Shown here one piece after another: positions 21,365 through 29,553 of a DNA stretch of 64,000 bases; the first letter of the stretch is position 1; each line of letters opens with the position of its first letter. A program made the translations under genes and the position numbers. The stretch covers positions 1 through 64,000 of the forward strand of contig NZ_PQWB01000010.1 of the NCBI RefSeq assembly GCF_002924365.1, written 5' to 3'. The notes beneath the pieces are model-generated. The model saw nothing but the letters and a program-made list of their open reading frames with translations. It was not told the DNA's origin and did no database searches. The DNA is from Chromobacterium alticapitis. GTDB lineage: Bacteria; Pseudomonadota; Gammaproteobacteria; Burkholderiales; Chromobacteriaceae.

Positions 21365-23434
21365 TCAGCGCAGCTGCTGCCAGAGGAAGGCGTATTCCAT
21401 CGCGGCGATGCGCGCTTCCTCTTCGTGGTTGGCGGCGGCGCCGTGGCCGCCCTCGGTGCGTTCGTAATAATGCACGTCGGCGCCTATCGCCTGCATGGCC
21501 GCGAACATCTTGCGCGCATGGCCGGGATGGACCCGGTCATCCAGCGTGGAGGTGGCGAACAGCGTGGCCGGGTAATGCGTGCCCGGTTTGATGTTCTGGT
21601 ACGGCGAGTAGCGCTGGATATAGGCCCAGTCTTCCGGCAGGTCCGGGTTGCCGTATTCGTCCATCCAGCTGGCGCCGGCCAAGAGCTTGTTGAAACGCTT
21701 CATGTCCAGGAGCGGCACCTGGCAGACGATGGCGTGGAACAGCTGCGGGTACTTGGTCAGCATCACGCCCATCAGCAGGCCGCCGTTGCTGCCGCCCTTG
21801 ATGGCCAGGTGGCGGGCATCGGCGATGCCGCGGCGCGACAAATCCTTGGCCACGGAGGAGAAGTCGTCGTAGGCTTTCTGCCGCTGGTGCTTCAGCGCCG
21901 CCTCGTGCCAGGCCGGGCCATATTCGCCGCCGCCGCGGATATTGGCCAGCACGTAGACGCCGCCGCGTTCCAGCCAGGCCTTGCCCAGGGTGCCGCTGTA
22001 ATAAGGCGTCATGGAGACTTCGAAACCGCCGTAGCCGTACAGCAGGGTCGGGTTCTTGCCGTTAGGCTTCAGGTTCTTGCGCGACACCACGAAGTAGGGC
22101 ACGCGGGTGCCGTCGTCGGAGCGAGCGAAGAATTGCCGGATGCGGTAGGGGCTGGCGTCGAAGAAGGCCGGTTGCTGTTTCAGCGGCTCGCGCGCGTCGC
22201 TGCCGGCATGGGCCAGCGACAGCGTGGTCGGCGTCAGGAAGTCGGCGAAGGTGAAGAAGTAGTCATCGGAGTCATCGCTGTCCACCGGGCGGACTTCTAT
22301 GCTGCCGTAGCCGGGAGCGGCCACCGGGCGGGATTGCCACTTGCCGTCATGCACCGACCACTCCACCAGCCGGCTCTTCACATCGTCGAGCAGGGTCAGG
22401 ATGACCGCGCCGCGGGTGTCGGCGCTGTCCGCCAGCGAGGTGGTGGCCGTGGGCTGGAACAGGGCGGTGAAGTCGCGCTTGCCTTGCAGATAATCGTCCA
22501 GTTGGATGGCCAGCAGGCTGCCGGCCTTCCAGTCATGTCCGCCCACGCTCCAGTCCTGGCGAAGCTTCAGCAGCAGCCAGGAGTCGTGGAAGCTGACTTC
22601 GGCGTGGCCTGGCTTGTCCAGCTTCTGCCACTTGCCGTCGCGCAGCAGCGATACTTCATTGCTGAAGAAGGTGGTGCCCTGGCTGATCAGATCGTACTGA
22701 CGGCCGGCGCTGTGGACGCGGTAGGCGCCCACCGAGATGTCGGTTGGCTTGCCTTCCAATAGGGTGGCGGCTTGGCTCAGCGTCTGGCCGCGCTGCCATT
22801 CCTTGACGATGCGGGGGTAGCCGGAATCAGTCAGGGTGCCTTTGCCGAAATCGGTGGCCACGTACAGCGTGTCGCGGTCCTTCCAGTTGACTTCGCTCTT
22901 GGCCTCGGGCACTTGGAAACCGTCGGCGATGAAGCGCTTGCCCGGCAGATCGAACTCGCGCACCACGGCGGCGTCGCCGCCGCCGCGGCTCAGGCGGATC
23001 AGGCAGCGGTCCTGCTGCGGCTTGACGCAGTCGGCGCCCTGCCACACCCAGTTTTCCTTTTCCTGGCTGGCCAGTTGGTCCAGGTCGAGCACGGTTTTCC
23101 AGGCCGGATCCGCCTTGCGGAATTCTGCCAGCGTGGCGCTGCGCCACAGTCCGCGCGGATGCTGGCTGTCGCGCCAGAAATTGTAGTAGCGGTCGCCGAT
23201 TTTCTCGATGCCCGGTATGCGGGCGCTGGAGTCGAGCACGGACAGGATGTCCCGCTTTAGTCCGGGAAAGCTTTTCCAGCCTTGTGTTTCCTTGGCGGTG
23301 GCCGCGTTCTGCTGATGCACCCATTGCAAGGCTTCCTTGCCCTGGATGTTTTCCAGCCAGAGGTAGGGGTCGCTGGCGGCTTGGCTGTGCGCGGCCAGCA
23401 GCAGGACGGCGGTCGCGAGCAGTCGGGTCTTCAT
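21365..23434 (-). CDS. periplasmic prolyl oligopeptidase (peptidase S9A)
   Basis: A 689-residue serine peptidase with a signal peptide (MKTRLLATAVLLLAAHSQA). The beta-propeller spans about 60-420, and the C-terminal alpha/beta hydrolase domain carries S549 in KGGSNGGLLMG, the Asp pair at 632-633 in LDDRVHPGH and H664 in EGGHGA. The ANIRGGGEYGPAWH segment is a hallmark of the S9A family. It cleaves short peptides after proline. Cytosolic POPs lack a signal peptide, so this one is presumably periplasmic. AGGAG precedes ATG 23434. Monocistronic. Confidence 0.95.
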   Translation of the reverse strand: MKTRLLATAVLLLAAHSQAASDPYLWLENIQGKEALQWVHQQNAATAKETQGWKSFPGLKRDILSVLDSSARIPGIEKIGDRYYNFWRDSQHPRGLWRSATLAEFRKADPAWKTVLDLDQLASQEKENWVWQGADCVKPQQDRCLIRLSRGGGDAAVVREFDLPGKRFIADGFQVPEAKSEVNWKDRDTLYVATDFGKGTLTDSGYPRIVKEWQRGQTLSQAATLLEGKPTDISVGAYRVHSAGRQYDLISQGTTFFSNEVSLLRDGKWQKLDKPGHAEVSFHDSWLLLKLRQDWSVGGHDWKAGSLLAIQLDDYLQGKRDFTALFQPTATTSLADSADTRGAVILTLLDDVKSRLVEWSVHDGKWQSRPVAAPGYGSIEVRPVDSDDSDDYFFTFADFLTPTTLSLAHAGSDAREPLKQQPAFFDASPYRIRQFFARSDDGTRVPYFVVSRKNLKPNGKNPTLLYGYGGFEVSMTPYYSGTLGKAWLERGGVYVLANIRGGGEYGPAWHEAALKHQRQKAYDDFSSVAKDLSRRGIADARHLAIKGGSNGGLLMGVMLTKYPQLFHAIVCQVPLLDMKRFNKLLAGASWMDEYGNPDLPEDWAYIQRYSPYQNIKPGTHYPATLFATSTLDDRVHPGHARKMFAAMQAIGADVHYYERTEGGHGAAANHEEEARIAAMEYAFLWQQLR

Positions 23435-23577
23435 GATGTTCTCCTGTATGGGGCGAGCTTGCCGCGAGCACACTCTTCCGCGTGCAGCGCGCCTGTTGTA
23501 TCGCGGCCCCGCGAGGGGCGACGCATGCCGACTGTAACGCGAAACAAATCACCTTGTCATGGTTTGCGGACGCAAGA

Positions 23578-23598
23578 AAGCCCGGCGATGCCGGGCTT
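23578..23598 (-). terminator. terminator of the nitroreductase/old yellow enzyme operon
   Basis: AAGCCCGGC / GCCGGGCTT stem followed on the minus strand by TCTTGC, just after the old yellow enzyme stop. Confidence 0.75.
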
Positions 23599-23616
23599 GG
23601 CGCGAAGCGGGCTGGA

Positions 23617-24723
23617 TCAGCCTTGCTGAAGCAGTGTCGGGTAGTCGGTGTAGCCGCGGGCGTCGCCGCCGTAGAAGGTTTCCAACTGCGGCGGGTTCAG
23701 CGGCGCGTTCTGTTTCATGCGTTCCACCAGGTCCGGATTGGCGATATAGCTGCGGCCGAAGGCGGCGGCGTCGATATAGCCCTGGCGCAGCAGCGTTTCG
23801 GCTTTCTCGGCGGTGTAGCCGCCGGCGCCGATGATCACGCCGGGGTAGCGCTTGCGCAGCTCGGCGCGGAAGGCGTCGTCCAGTTTGGGGCCGCCGGCCC
23901 AGTCCGGCTCGGAGATGTGCAGGAAGGCCAGCTTGCGCTTGGCCAGCTGCTCGGCCAGATACAGCGCCATCTCCAGTTGGTCGGTATTGGAGACGCCGTT
24001 GAAGATGCCCAGCGGCGAGATGCGGATGCCGACATGCTTGGCATCCCATTCCGCCACCACGGCGTCCACTACTTCCAGCAGGAGGCGGGCGCGGTTTTCC
24101 ACGCTGCCGCCGTATTGGTCGGCGCGGACATTGGCCTGCGGCGACAGGAACTGGTCCAGCAGGTAGCCGTGGGCGCCGTGGATTTCCACCAGATCGAAGC
24201 CGGCGCGGCGCGCGTTGTCGGTAGCGCGGCGGTAGTCTTCCAGCAGATCGTCGATTTCCTCGATTTCCAGCGCGCGCGGGGTATCGCACTGCTCGCGCAC
24301 CAGGCTGCCGTCGGCGGCGCGGATATTGGTGCGGCTGTCGGCCTGGATGGCGGATGGGCCGACCGGCGCCTCGCCGTTAGGCTGCAGCGAGCGATGCGAG
24401 ATGCGGCCGGTGTGCCATAGCTGCAGCGCCATCTTACCGCCGGCCTGATGCACGGCTGCGGTGATTTCGCTCCAGGCGTTCACCTGCTCTTCGCTGTAGA
24501 TGCCCGGCGCGCCGGCATAACCCTTGGCGGTGGGCGAGATGTGAGTGCCCTCGGCCACGATCAGGCCGGCGCTGGCGCGCTGGACGTAGTATTCCTTGGC
24601 CAGCGGGCCCGGCACATCGCCCGGTTCGATATTGCGCAGGCGGGTCAGCGGGGCCATTGCCACGCGGTTGGCCAGGGTGACGGCGCCCATCGTCAGCGGG
24701 GTGAACAGTTTGTCGGCTTGCAT
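23617..24723 (-). CDS. nemA: old yellow enzyme-type alkene reductase (NemA-like)
   Basis: A 368-residue FMN-dependent ene-reductase that reduces activated double bonds, N-ethylmaleimide and nitro-compounds. Motifs: MAPLTRLRN at the FMN site, [11 protein letters not shown], the substrate-binding pair in [21 protein letters not shown]-like [15 protein letters not shown], and [13 protein letters not shown] at the C terminus. AGGAAAG precedes ATG 24723. It is 35 bases downstream of the nitroreductase gene and in the same operon; both lie under a NemR-type operator. E. coli nemA is likewise repressed by NemR and induced by quinones, aldehydes and HOCl. Confidence 0.93.
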   Translation of the reverse strand: MQADKLFTPLTMGAVTLANRVAMAPLTRLRNIEPGDVPGPLAKEYYVQRASAGLIVAEGTHISPTAKGYAGAPGIYSEEQVNAWSEITAAVHQAGGKMALQLWHTGRISHRSLQPNGEAPVGPSAIQADSRTNIRAADGSLVREQCDTPRALEIEEIDDLLEDYRRATDNARRAGFDLVEIHGAHGYLLDQFLSPQANVRADQYGGSVENRARLLLEVVDAVVAEWDAKHVGIRISPLGIFNGVSNTDQLEMALYLAEQLAKRKLAFLHISEPDWAGGPKLDDAFRAELRKRYPGVIIGAGGYTAEKAETLLRQGYIDAAAFGRSYIANPDLVERMKQNAPLNPPQLETFYGGDARGYTDYPTLLQQG

Positions 24724-24757
24724 GCTTCTTTCCTCGTTGCGGTCTATAGAAGGTGGC

Positions 24758-25498
24758 TTACTGCTCGAATCCAAAGCCCTGGGCGCGCGCGACCGGCGCG
24801 ACCTGGGGGAAGTACACCTGGCGGTAGACGCGCGCGGTGTTGGCGGTCCACGGTTCGCCGTCGGCGCGGCCTATGGTTTCCCAGTGCCGGCGCAGCGTGT
24901 CGTCGTAGGCGGCGATGTGGCCGGCCAGGCCCTCCGCCTGGTAGCGTTCGCGATGGATGAAGCTTGCGCGCGGCAGGCGCGGTTTCTGCGCGCCATCGTC
25001 CTGGATGTGGCCGATTGCCACGCCGGCCAGCGGGAAGGTCAGTTCCGGCAGCTCCAGCAGGTCTATCATGGCCTGCGGATCGCGGCGGATGCCGCCGATG
25101 GGCACGGCGCCCAGGCCGGCGGCGTGGGCGGCGGTGATTAGGTTGCCCAGCGCGATGCCGGCATCCACCGCGCCTACGGCGAAGGCTTCGACGCTGTTGT
25201 GGATGAGCTGCCGCTCGCCGGCCATTTCCACGCCGACCCGGGTTTTATGGAAGTCCATCACGATGGCGATGAAGACCGGCGCCTGGGCGATCCAGGGCTG
25301 GCCGCCGGCGATTTCTGCGATGCGCTGACGACGCTTGGCGTCCTGCACCACCACCAGCGAGACCTGCTGGCCGTTGATGGAGGTGGGGCCCTTCCAGGCC
25401 GCATCCAGCACCGCGTCCAGCATCTCCGGCGCGATGGGCTGGTCTTGATAGCTGCGCACGCTGCGGTGGCTGTGCATCAATTGCAAGGTTTCGTTCAT
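24758..25498 (-). CDS. nitroreductase family oxidoreductase (NfsA-like)
   Basis: A 246-residue flavin reductase. [14 protein letters not shown] and [19 protein letters not shown] are the FMN-binding segments, and [19 protein letters not shown] is typical of the NfsA/FRP-type branch, which uses NADPH for two-electron reduction of nitro groups and quinones. The ATG at 25498 has GGAG five bases upstream; ATG 25510 lacks a site. It is first in the operon with nemA, and its promoter carries a NemR-type palindrome at 25516-25530. Confidence 0.9.
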   Translation of the reverse strand: MNETLQLMHSHRSVRSYQDQPIAPEMLDAVLDAAWKGPTSINGQQVSLVVVQDAKRRQRIAEIAGGQPWIAQAPVFIAIVMDFHKTRVGVEMAGERQLIHNSVEAFAVGAVDAGIALGNLITAAHAAGLGAVPIGGIRRDPQAMIDLLELPELTFPLAGVAIGHIQDDGAQKPRLPRASFIHRERYQAEGLAGHIAAYDDTLRRHWETIGRADGEPWTANTARVYRQVYFPQVAPVARAQGFGFEQ

Positions 25499-25515
25499 GT
25501 TGGGCTCCATTTGAG

Positions 25516-25530
25516 TAGACCAGTCGTCTA
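25516..25530. promoter_or_regulatory. NemR-type operator upstream of the nitroreductase operon
   Basis: TAGACCAGTCGTCTA, an inverted repeat with a 5-base centre, lies 18 bases before the nitroreductase start. The identical 15-mer occurs before the tetR-family gene at 26206-26220. Confidence 0.85.
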
Positions 25531-25547
25531 GTTTAAATCCCAAGAAA

Positions 25548-25567
25548 ACCCGCCGTGCGCGGCGGGT
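25548..25567 (-). terminator. terminator of nemR
   Basis: ACCCGCC / GGCGGGT stem followed on the minus strand by TTTTCTTGG, directly after the nemR stop. It separates nemR from the downstream operon, so each has its own promoter and operator. Confidence 0.75.
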
Positions 25568-25573
25568 GTTTCC

Positions 25574-26191
25574 CTATCGCTTGCAGCTGGCGCCGTCAGG
25601 CTGCGCCAGCATGGTTTCCGTCAGTTTGTACGCATTCAGCATCGGTTGCTGCGAATGCAAAACCTTGTACAGCAGGGCGCTGCCCACCCACAGGCTGTAC
25701 AGGCTGGCAGCCAGCTCGTCCGGCTCCAGATGGGTGCACAGGCTGCCTTCGCGTTGGCCGCGGCGTATGGCGTCAGCCAGGCGGACGATCAGCCGCCCCA
25801 TGCCTTCGGCCAGCATCTCGCGCATCGGCTCGGACAGGTCAGACACTTCCGCCGCCAGCTTCACTGCAAGGCAGGTCTGGCTGTGCTGCTCGCACTGATG
25901 GTGATCGATCCAGCCCCGGAAATACGCCAGCAGGCCATTGCGGGCATTGCCGGATTCCGGGCGCAGCAACTGCGCCAATCTTTCATCGCTATTCAGGAAG
26001 TAGCGGCGCAGCATCTCCACGCCATAGCCTTCCTTGGATGGAAAGTAATGGTAGAACGAACCCTTGGGCACGCCGGCGCAGGACAGGATTTCAGCCAGTC
26101 CGACGGCGGCGAAGCCCTTGCCCTGGATGATGGCTTCTCCAGTGGCGAGCAGGTGTTCGCGAGTGTCTGCGGTGTGATTGGGGCGTGGCAT
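25574..26191 (-). CDS. nemR: TetR-family repressor of the NemR type
   Basis: A 205-residue TetR regulator. The helix-turn-helix is near residues 27-50 (GFAAVGLAEILSCAGVPKGSFYHYF). The ligand domain keeps the two residues used by E. coli NemR to sense reactive species: C107 in SQTCLAVKLAAEVSD (E. coli C106) and K176 in LLYKVLHS (E. coli K175). The match of both, together with linkage to nemA and a nitroreductase, makes the assignment strong. It probably represses itself and the downstream operon through the two identical palindromes. ATG 26191 begins MPRPNHTADTREHLL. Confidence 0.92.
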   Translation of the reverse strand: MPRPNHTADTREHLLATGEAIIQGKGFAAVGLAEILSCAGVPKGSFYHYFPSKEGYGVEMLRRYFLNSDERLAQLLRPESGNARNGLLAYFRGWIDHHQCEQHSQTCLAVKLAAEVSDLSEPMREMLAEGMGRLIVRLADAIRRGQREGSLCTHLEPDELAASLYSLWVGSALLYKVLHSQQPMLNAYKLTETMLAQPDGASCKR

Positions 26192-26203
26192 GGAACAGAT
26201 ACT

Positions 26204-26222
26204 ACTAGACCAGTCGTCTAGT
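26204..26222. promoter_or_regulatory. NemR-type operator upstream of nemR
   Basis: ACTAGAC-CAGTC-GTCTAGT, a 7-bp inverted repeat with 5-base centre, 13 bases before the nemR start. The central 15 bases are identical to the operator at 25516-25530. Confidence 0.85.
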
Positions 26223-26390
26223 ATCAAGAAAATATTCACCCGCGGCATGGGATGTGTCGTTTTCGCGTCTCTGCGCGTGGTCAGCGGGCAGGCTTGAACT
26301 TGCCATAACGGCGTCCTAAAACCAGCTCAGCGGGCCTCTGCCGGCGAATGGCGAAGCCTATGGTCTGGCGATAGGGACAAGGAGAAGGCG

Positions 26391-27347
26391 ATGTCGGAGC
26401 GGAAGTCGGTTTCTGTGGAGGGCGAGCCGGATGCCGGCCGCCGCGAGGCATTGGGGTGCCTGGCCGCTTGGTCCGGCGCGGCGTTGGTGTGGACGTTCGC
26501 GGGCGGCGTGCCGCGGGCCCAGGCGGCGGGCGCGACGGGAGGCGGGCTGGAGGGGTTCAGTTTCGTGCAGATCAGCGACACCCACCTAGGTTTCCACAAG
26601 GATGCCAATCCAGACGTGCAGGGCAGCCTGCGCCGGGCCATCGCCGACATCAACGCGCTGGCGCGGCCGCCGGCCTTCGTCGTGCACACCGGCGATGTCA
26701 GCCACCTGTCCAGGCCCGAGGAGTTCGATCTGGGGCGGCAGATGTTTCAGGATATCCGCGTCGACCGCGTGCATACGATTCCAGGCGAGCACGACGCGCT
26801 GGACGATGGCGTGTCCGGCTATCTGAAGTTCTTCGATCACGACGGCAAGGGCCGGGCCTGGTACAGCTTCGATCAGGGCGGCGTCCATTTCGTGGCCCTG
26901 AACAATGTGCTCAGTTTCGCCACCAGCCATCTGGCCGCGCTGGGCGAGGAGCAGTTGGCTTGGCTCAAGCGCGATCTGGCCGGCGTGGCGCATTCCACGC
27001 CCATCGTGGTGCTGGCGCATATCCCGCTGTGGACCATTTACGAGCCATGGGGCTGGGGGACGGCCGATGCTGGACAAGTGATGGCGCTATTGCGGCCCTT
27101 TGGCTCCGTGACCGTGCTGAACGGCCACATCCACCAGGTGATGCAAAAGGTGGAGGGCAACGTGGCCTTTCATACCGCGCGGTCGCTGGCCTATCCGCTG
27201 CCCACGCCGGGCCAGGCGGGTTTCGGCGAGCCGGCGCCGGTCAAAGTGCCGGCAGGGGAGCTGGGCAAGCTGCTGGGCACGCGGCAATTAACCCTGGTGC
27301 AGGGCGGCGGGCCGCTCGCGCTGGTGGATACGCCGCTGGATCATTGA
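26391..27347 (+). CDS. exported metallophosphoesterase
   Basis: A 318-residue calcineurin-like phosphoesterase. Metal motifs are in order: QISDTHLGF (DxH), FVVHTGDVSHL (GDxxH-like), TIPGEHDALDDG (GNHD replaced by GEHD), VVLAHIPLW and VLNGHIHQV (GHxH). The N terminus has a twin arginine in DAGRREALGCLAAWSGAALVW followed by a hydrophobic stretch and an AQAA cleavage site, so export through Tat is plausible. AAGGAG precedes ATG 26391. It is followed after 17 bases by a small cupredoxin, in one operon. The substrate is unknown; the GEHD variant is unusual because the Asn of GNHD normally binds metal. Confidence 0.88.
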   Translation: MSERKSVSVEGEPDAGRREALGCLAAWSGAALVWTFAGGVPRAQAAGATGGGLEGFSFVQISDTHLGFHKDANPDVQGSLRRAIADINALARPPAFVVHTGDVSHLSRPEEFDLGRQMFQDIRVDRVHTIPGEHDALDDGVSGYLKFFDHDGKGRAWYSFDQGGVHFVALNNVLSFATSHLAALGEEQLAWLKRDLAGVAHSTPIVVLAHIPLWTIYEPWGWGTADAGQVMALLRPFGSVTVLNGHIHQVMQKVEGNVAFHTARSLAYPLPTPGQAGFGEPAPVKVPAGELGKLLGTRQLTLVQGGGPLALVDTPLDH

Positions 27348-27364
27348 GCCAAGGGGGAAGGGAC

Positions 27365-27688
27365 ATGCGCATTCTGAAATGCGGGGGGCTGTTGGCGGCG
27401 AGCCTGCTGGCGTCTGTCGTCTGGGCCGGCGGCGCGGAGCGGGTGGTGGATATCAGCAAGTTCGCTTTCTCGCCCAAGGAGCTGACCGTGGCGCCCGGCA
27501 CGCGGGTGACATGGGTGAACCACGATGAAATCCCGCATACGGTGTCCACGCGGGACAAGGCGTTTGGGTCCAAGGCGCTGGACACGGACGACCATTACGA
27601 GCGCGTGTTCGATAAGGAGGGCGATTACGCCTATTTCTGCGCCGTGCATCCGTATATGACCGGGGTGGTGCATGTGCGCAAGCCGTGA
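27365..27688 (+). CDS. small cupredoxin (amicyanin-like blue copper protein)
   Basis: A 107-residue exported protein with a signal peptide (about 1-21, VVWAG). The type-1 copper ligands are H58 in EIPHTV, C92 and H95 in YFCAVHPYM and M98, the amicyanin/plastocyanin order. GGAAGGG precedes ATG 27365. It lies in an operon behind the exported metallophosphoesterase, so the pair probably acts together in the periplasm. A role in electron transfer or metal supply is inferred. Confidence 0.92.
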   Translation: MRILKCGGLLAASLLASVVWAGGAERVVDISKFAFSPKELTVAPGTRVTWVNHDEIPHTVSTRDKAFGSKALDTDDHYERVFDKEGDYAYFCAVHPYMTGVVHVRKP

Positions 27689-27838
27689 GGCCTGCATGAT
27701 CTTGGAGGGTATGGAGACTGTCTGCGGCGTTGCCGGGCAGGGCCTTGTCATCCCAAGGCCCGGATCCTCCGCCTCGCATCGGCGCTTCCGGCGGGGGCTA
27801 CGCGATTGGCGAAAAGATTGCGGGCGGGTCGGGAACGC

Positions 27839-28111
27839 TTATTTCAGATAGGAGCGCAGCACTTGCAGCACGGCGTCCAGATCCTGCTGGCGCTGCGCCA
27901 GTTCCGGCTCCTGCACCACGTGCTCCGCCAGATGGCCTTCCATCACGGCCAGCATCAGGCCGTTGACCGCGCCGCGGATGGCGGCGATCTGCTGCAGGAT
28001 GGCCGAGCAATCGCCATCGTTTTCCAGCTGCGTTTCCAGCGCGGCGGCCTGGCCTTGCAGTCTGCGCACCCGCGCCAGCAGTTTGGCCTTGTCCCGTACC
28101 GTATGCGACAT
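27839..28111 (-). CDS. rcnR: nickel/cobalt-responsive repressor RcnR
   Basis: A 90-residue all-helical DUF156 (CsoR/RcnR) repressor. All four RcnR metal ligands are in the E. coli positions: H3 (MSHTV), C35 (GDCSAILQQ), H60 and H64 (EGHLAEHVV), which separates it from CsoR and FrmR. It is divergent from rcnA, and the gap carries two canonical RcnR operators. Nickel or cobalt binding releases DNA. ATG 28111 is chosen because the longer frame would run through the operators. Confidence 0.95.
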   Translation of the reverse strand: MSHTVRDKAKLLARVRRLQGQAAALETQLENDGDCSAILQQIAAIRGAVNGLMLAVMEGHLAEHVVQEPELAQRQQDLDAVLQVLRSYLK

Positions 28112-28155
28112 CTTCGGAATCTCCCTGTTCAATGCGCCGATCTTAACACGGCAGG

Positions 28156-28170
28156 TACTGGGGGGTAGTA
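28156..28170. promoter_or_regulatory. RcnR operator 1
   Basis: TACTGGGGGGTAGTA fits the RcnR consensus TACT-G6-N-AGTA exactly. It lies between rcnR and rcnA. Confidence 0.92.
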
Positions 28171-28176
28171 TTTTGA

Positions 28177-28191
28177 TACTGGGGGGGAGTA
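28177..28191. promoter_or_regulatory. RcnR operator 2
   Basis: TACTGGGGGGGAGTA also fits TACT-G6-N-AGTA. The two sites are 21 bases apart centre to centre, two helical turns, so two tetramers could bind on the same face. Confidence 0.92.
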
Positions 28192-28227
28192 CAATGCGCG
28201 GCATTGCCACTTCCCACGGAAACGATA

Positions 28228-29334
28228 GTGACTTCCTTTTCGACTTTGCTGCAGCAGGGCAACGCCTGGCTGTTCCTGCCCAGCGCCATCGTGCTGGGCG
28301 CCTTGCACGGGCTGGAACCCGGCCATTCCAAGACCATGATGGCCGCCTTCATCGTCGCCATCCGCGGCACGGTGCGGCAGGCCGTGCTGCTGGGCCTGTC
28401 CGCGACACTGTCCCACACCGCCGTGGTGTGGCTGGTGGCGCTGCTGGGCTTGCATTTCGGCCGCAACTGGAACGCGGAAACCGCGGAGCCGTATTTCCAG
28501 ATCGCGTCGGCGGCGCTGGTGATGGCGGTGGCCGCATGGATGATGTGGCGCACCTGGCGTCACAGCGGGCATGGCCATGAGCACGACCATGAGCACGGGC
28601 ATGACGAGGCCAAGCGCATCGACACCGGCCACGGCGTGGTGGCGTTGCGGATATTCGAAACCGGCGCGCCGCCGCGCTTCCGGCTGGCCGCGGCCGATGG
28701 CCGCAAACTGGGTTGGAGCGCCGGGCAGGTCAGTTTGGAAACCGAGCGCGCGGATGGCGCGCGGCAGACGTTTTCCTTCCGCGATGCCGGCGGTTTTTTA
28801 GAATCGACGGAGGCGATACCGGAGCCGCATGAATTCGTCGCCAGGCTGCAGCTTGGCCACGGCCATCACAGCCATGATTACGATGTCGAATTCGTCGAGT
28901 GCGGCCATGCTCACGCGGTGGGCGAGTATGCCAGGCTGGATGTGTCCGCGCCCGGCTACCAGGATCCGCATGAACTGGCGCACGCCAACGACATCCGCCG
29001 CCGTTTTTCCGGCCAGGACGTGACCACCGGTCAGATCGTGATATTCGGCCTGACTGGCGGACTGGTGCCGTGCCCGGCCTCCATCACCGTGCTGCTGCTG
29101 TGCCTGCAACTGAAGCAGGTGGCGCTGGGCGCCACGCTGGTGCTGTGCTTCAGCATGGGCCTGGCCTTGACCATGGTGGCGTCCGGCGTGCTGGCCGCGC
29201 TCAGCGTCAAGCATGTGTCGCGCCGCTGGAGCGGCTTCGGCGACTGGGTGCGCAAGGCGCCGTATATCTCGGGCGCGCTGATCATGCTGGTGGGTGTGTA
29301 CCTGGCTTGGTCGGGCTGGAGCCAGCTGGGCTGA
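28228..29334 (+). CDS. rcnA: nickel/cobalt efflux protein RcnA with enlarged loop
   Basis: A 368-residue NicO-family transporter. The N-terminal part (TSFSTLLQQGNAWLFLPSA, GALHGLEPGHSKTMMAAF) and the C-terminal helices (GLTGGLVPCPASITVLLL) match E. coli RcnA. The cytoplasmic or periplasmic loop is much larger than in E. coli (274 aa): a His-rich stretch at about 112-126 (HGHEHDHEHGHD), a soluble beta-rich insert at about 135-208, and a second His cluster at 211-230. GTG 28228 is chosen by homology to the E. coli N terminus (MTEFTTLLQQGN) and GGAA six bases upstream; TTG 28204 is less likely. Regulated by RcnR. Confidence 0.93.
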   Translation: MTSFSTLLQQGNAWLFLPSAIVLGALHGLEPGHSKTMMAAFIVAIRGTVRQAVLLGLSATLSHTAVVWLVALLGLHFGRNWNAETAEPYFQIASAALVMAVAAWMMWRTWRHSGHGHEHDHEHGHDEAKRIDTGHGVVALRIFETGAPPRFRLAAADGRKLGWSAGQVSLETERADGARQTFSFRDAGGFLESTEAIPEPHEFVARLQLGHGHHSHDYDVEFVECGHAHAVGEYARLDVSAPGYQDPHELAHANDIRRRFSGQDVTTGQIVIFGLTGGLVPCPASITVLLLCLQLKQVALGATLVLCFSMGLALTMVASGVLAALSVKHVSRRWSGFGDWVRKAPYISGALIMLVGVYLAWSGWSQLG

Positions 29335-29448
29335 GCTTGGCCTAGGAAGGGGAGTGGTGGCTGGCGCTTGGGCGTTGCCGCCATTTTTTTTGCGCTTCGC
29401 GGGGGCAGGCTGGGCGGCATGAGTAGGCAAGCGATGTCGCTTGGGTTC

Positions 29449-29462
29449 TTGATCTGGATCAT
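29449..29462 (+). promoter_or_regulatory. FNR/DNR-type box upstream of norB
   Basis: TTGAT-CTGG-ATCAT matches the FNR consensus TTGAT-N4-ATCAA with one mismatch. It lies just before the first NsrR box. The preceding 29335-29448 shows no gene. Confidence 0.5.
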
Positions 29463-29466
29463 GAAA

Positions 29467-29489
29467 AAGATGTGCAATATATACATCTT
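29467..29489. promoter_or_regulatory. NsrR box 1 of norB
   Basis: AAGATG-N11-CATCTT, a 23-bp site with perfect half-sites, matches the NsrR consensus of proteobacteria. It is about 65 bases before the norB start. Confidence 0.85.
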
Positions 29490-29492
29490 TAA

Positions 29493-29515
29493 AAGATGTA
29501 TATAACATGCACCTT
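29493..29515. promoter_or_regulatory. NsrR box 2 of norB
   Basis: AAGATG-N11-CACCTT, one mismatch in the right half-site, beginning four bases after box 1. Confidence 0.7.
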
Positions 29516-29553
29516 AATGACGCCATTTTGGGAGGCCCTGCGAGGGAGCAAAC

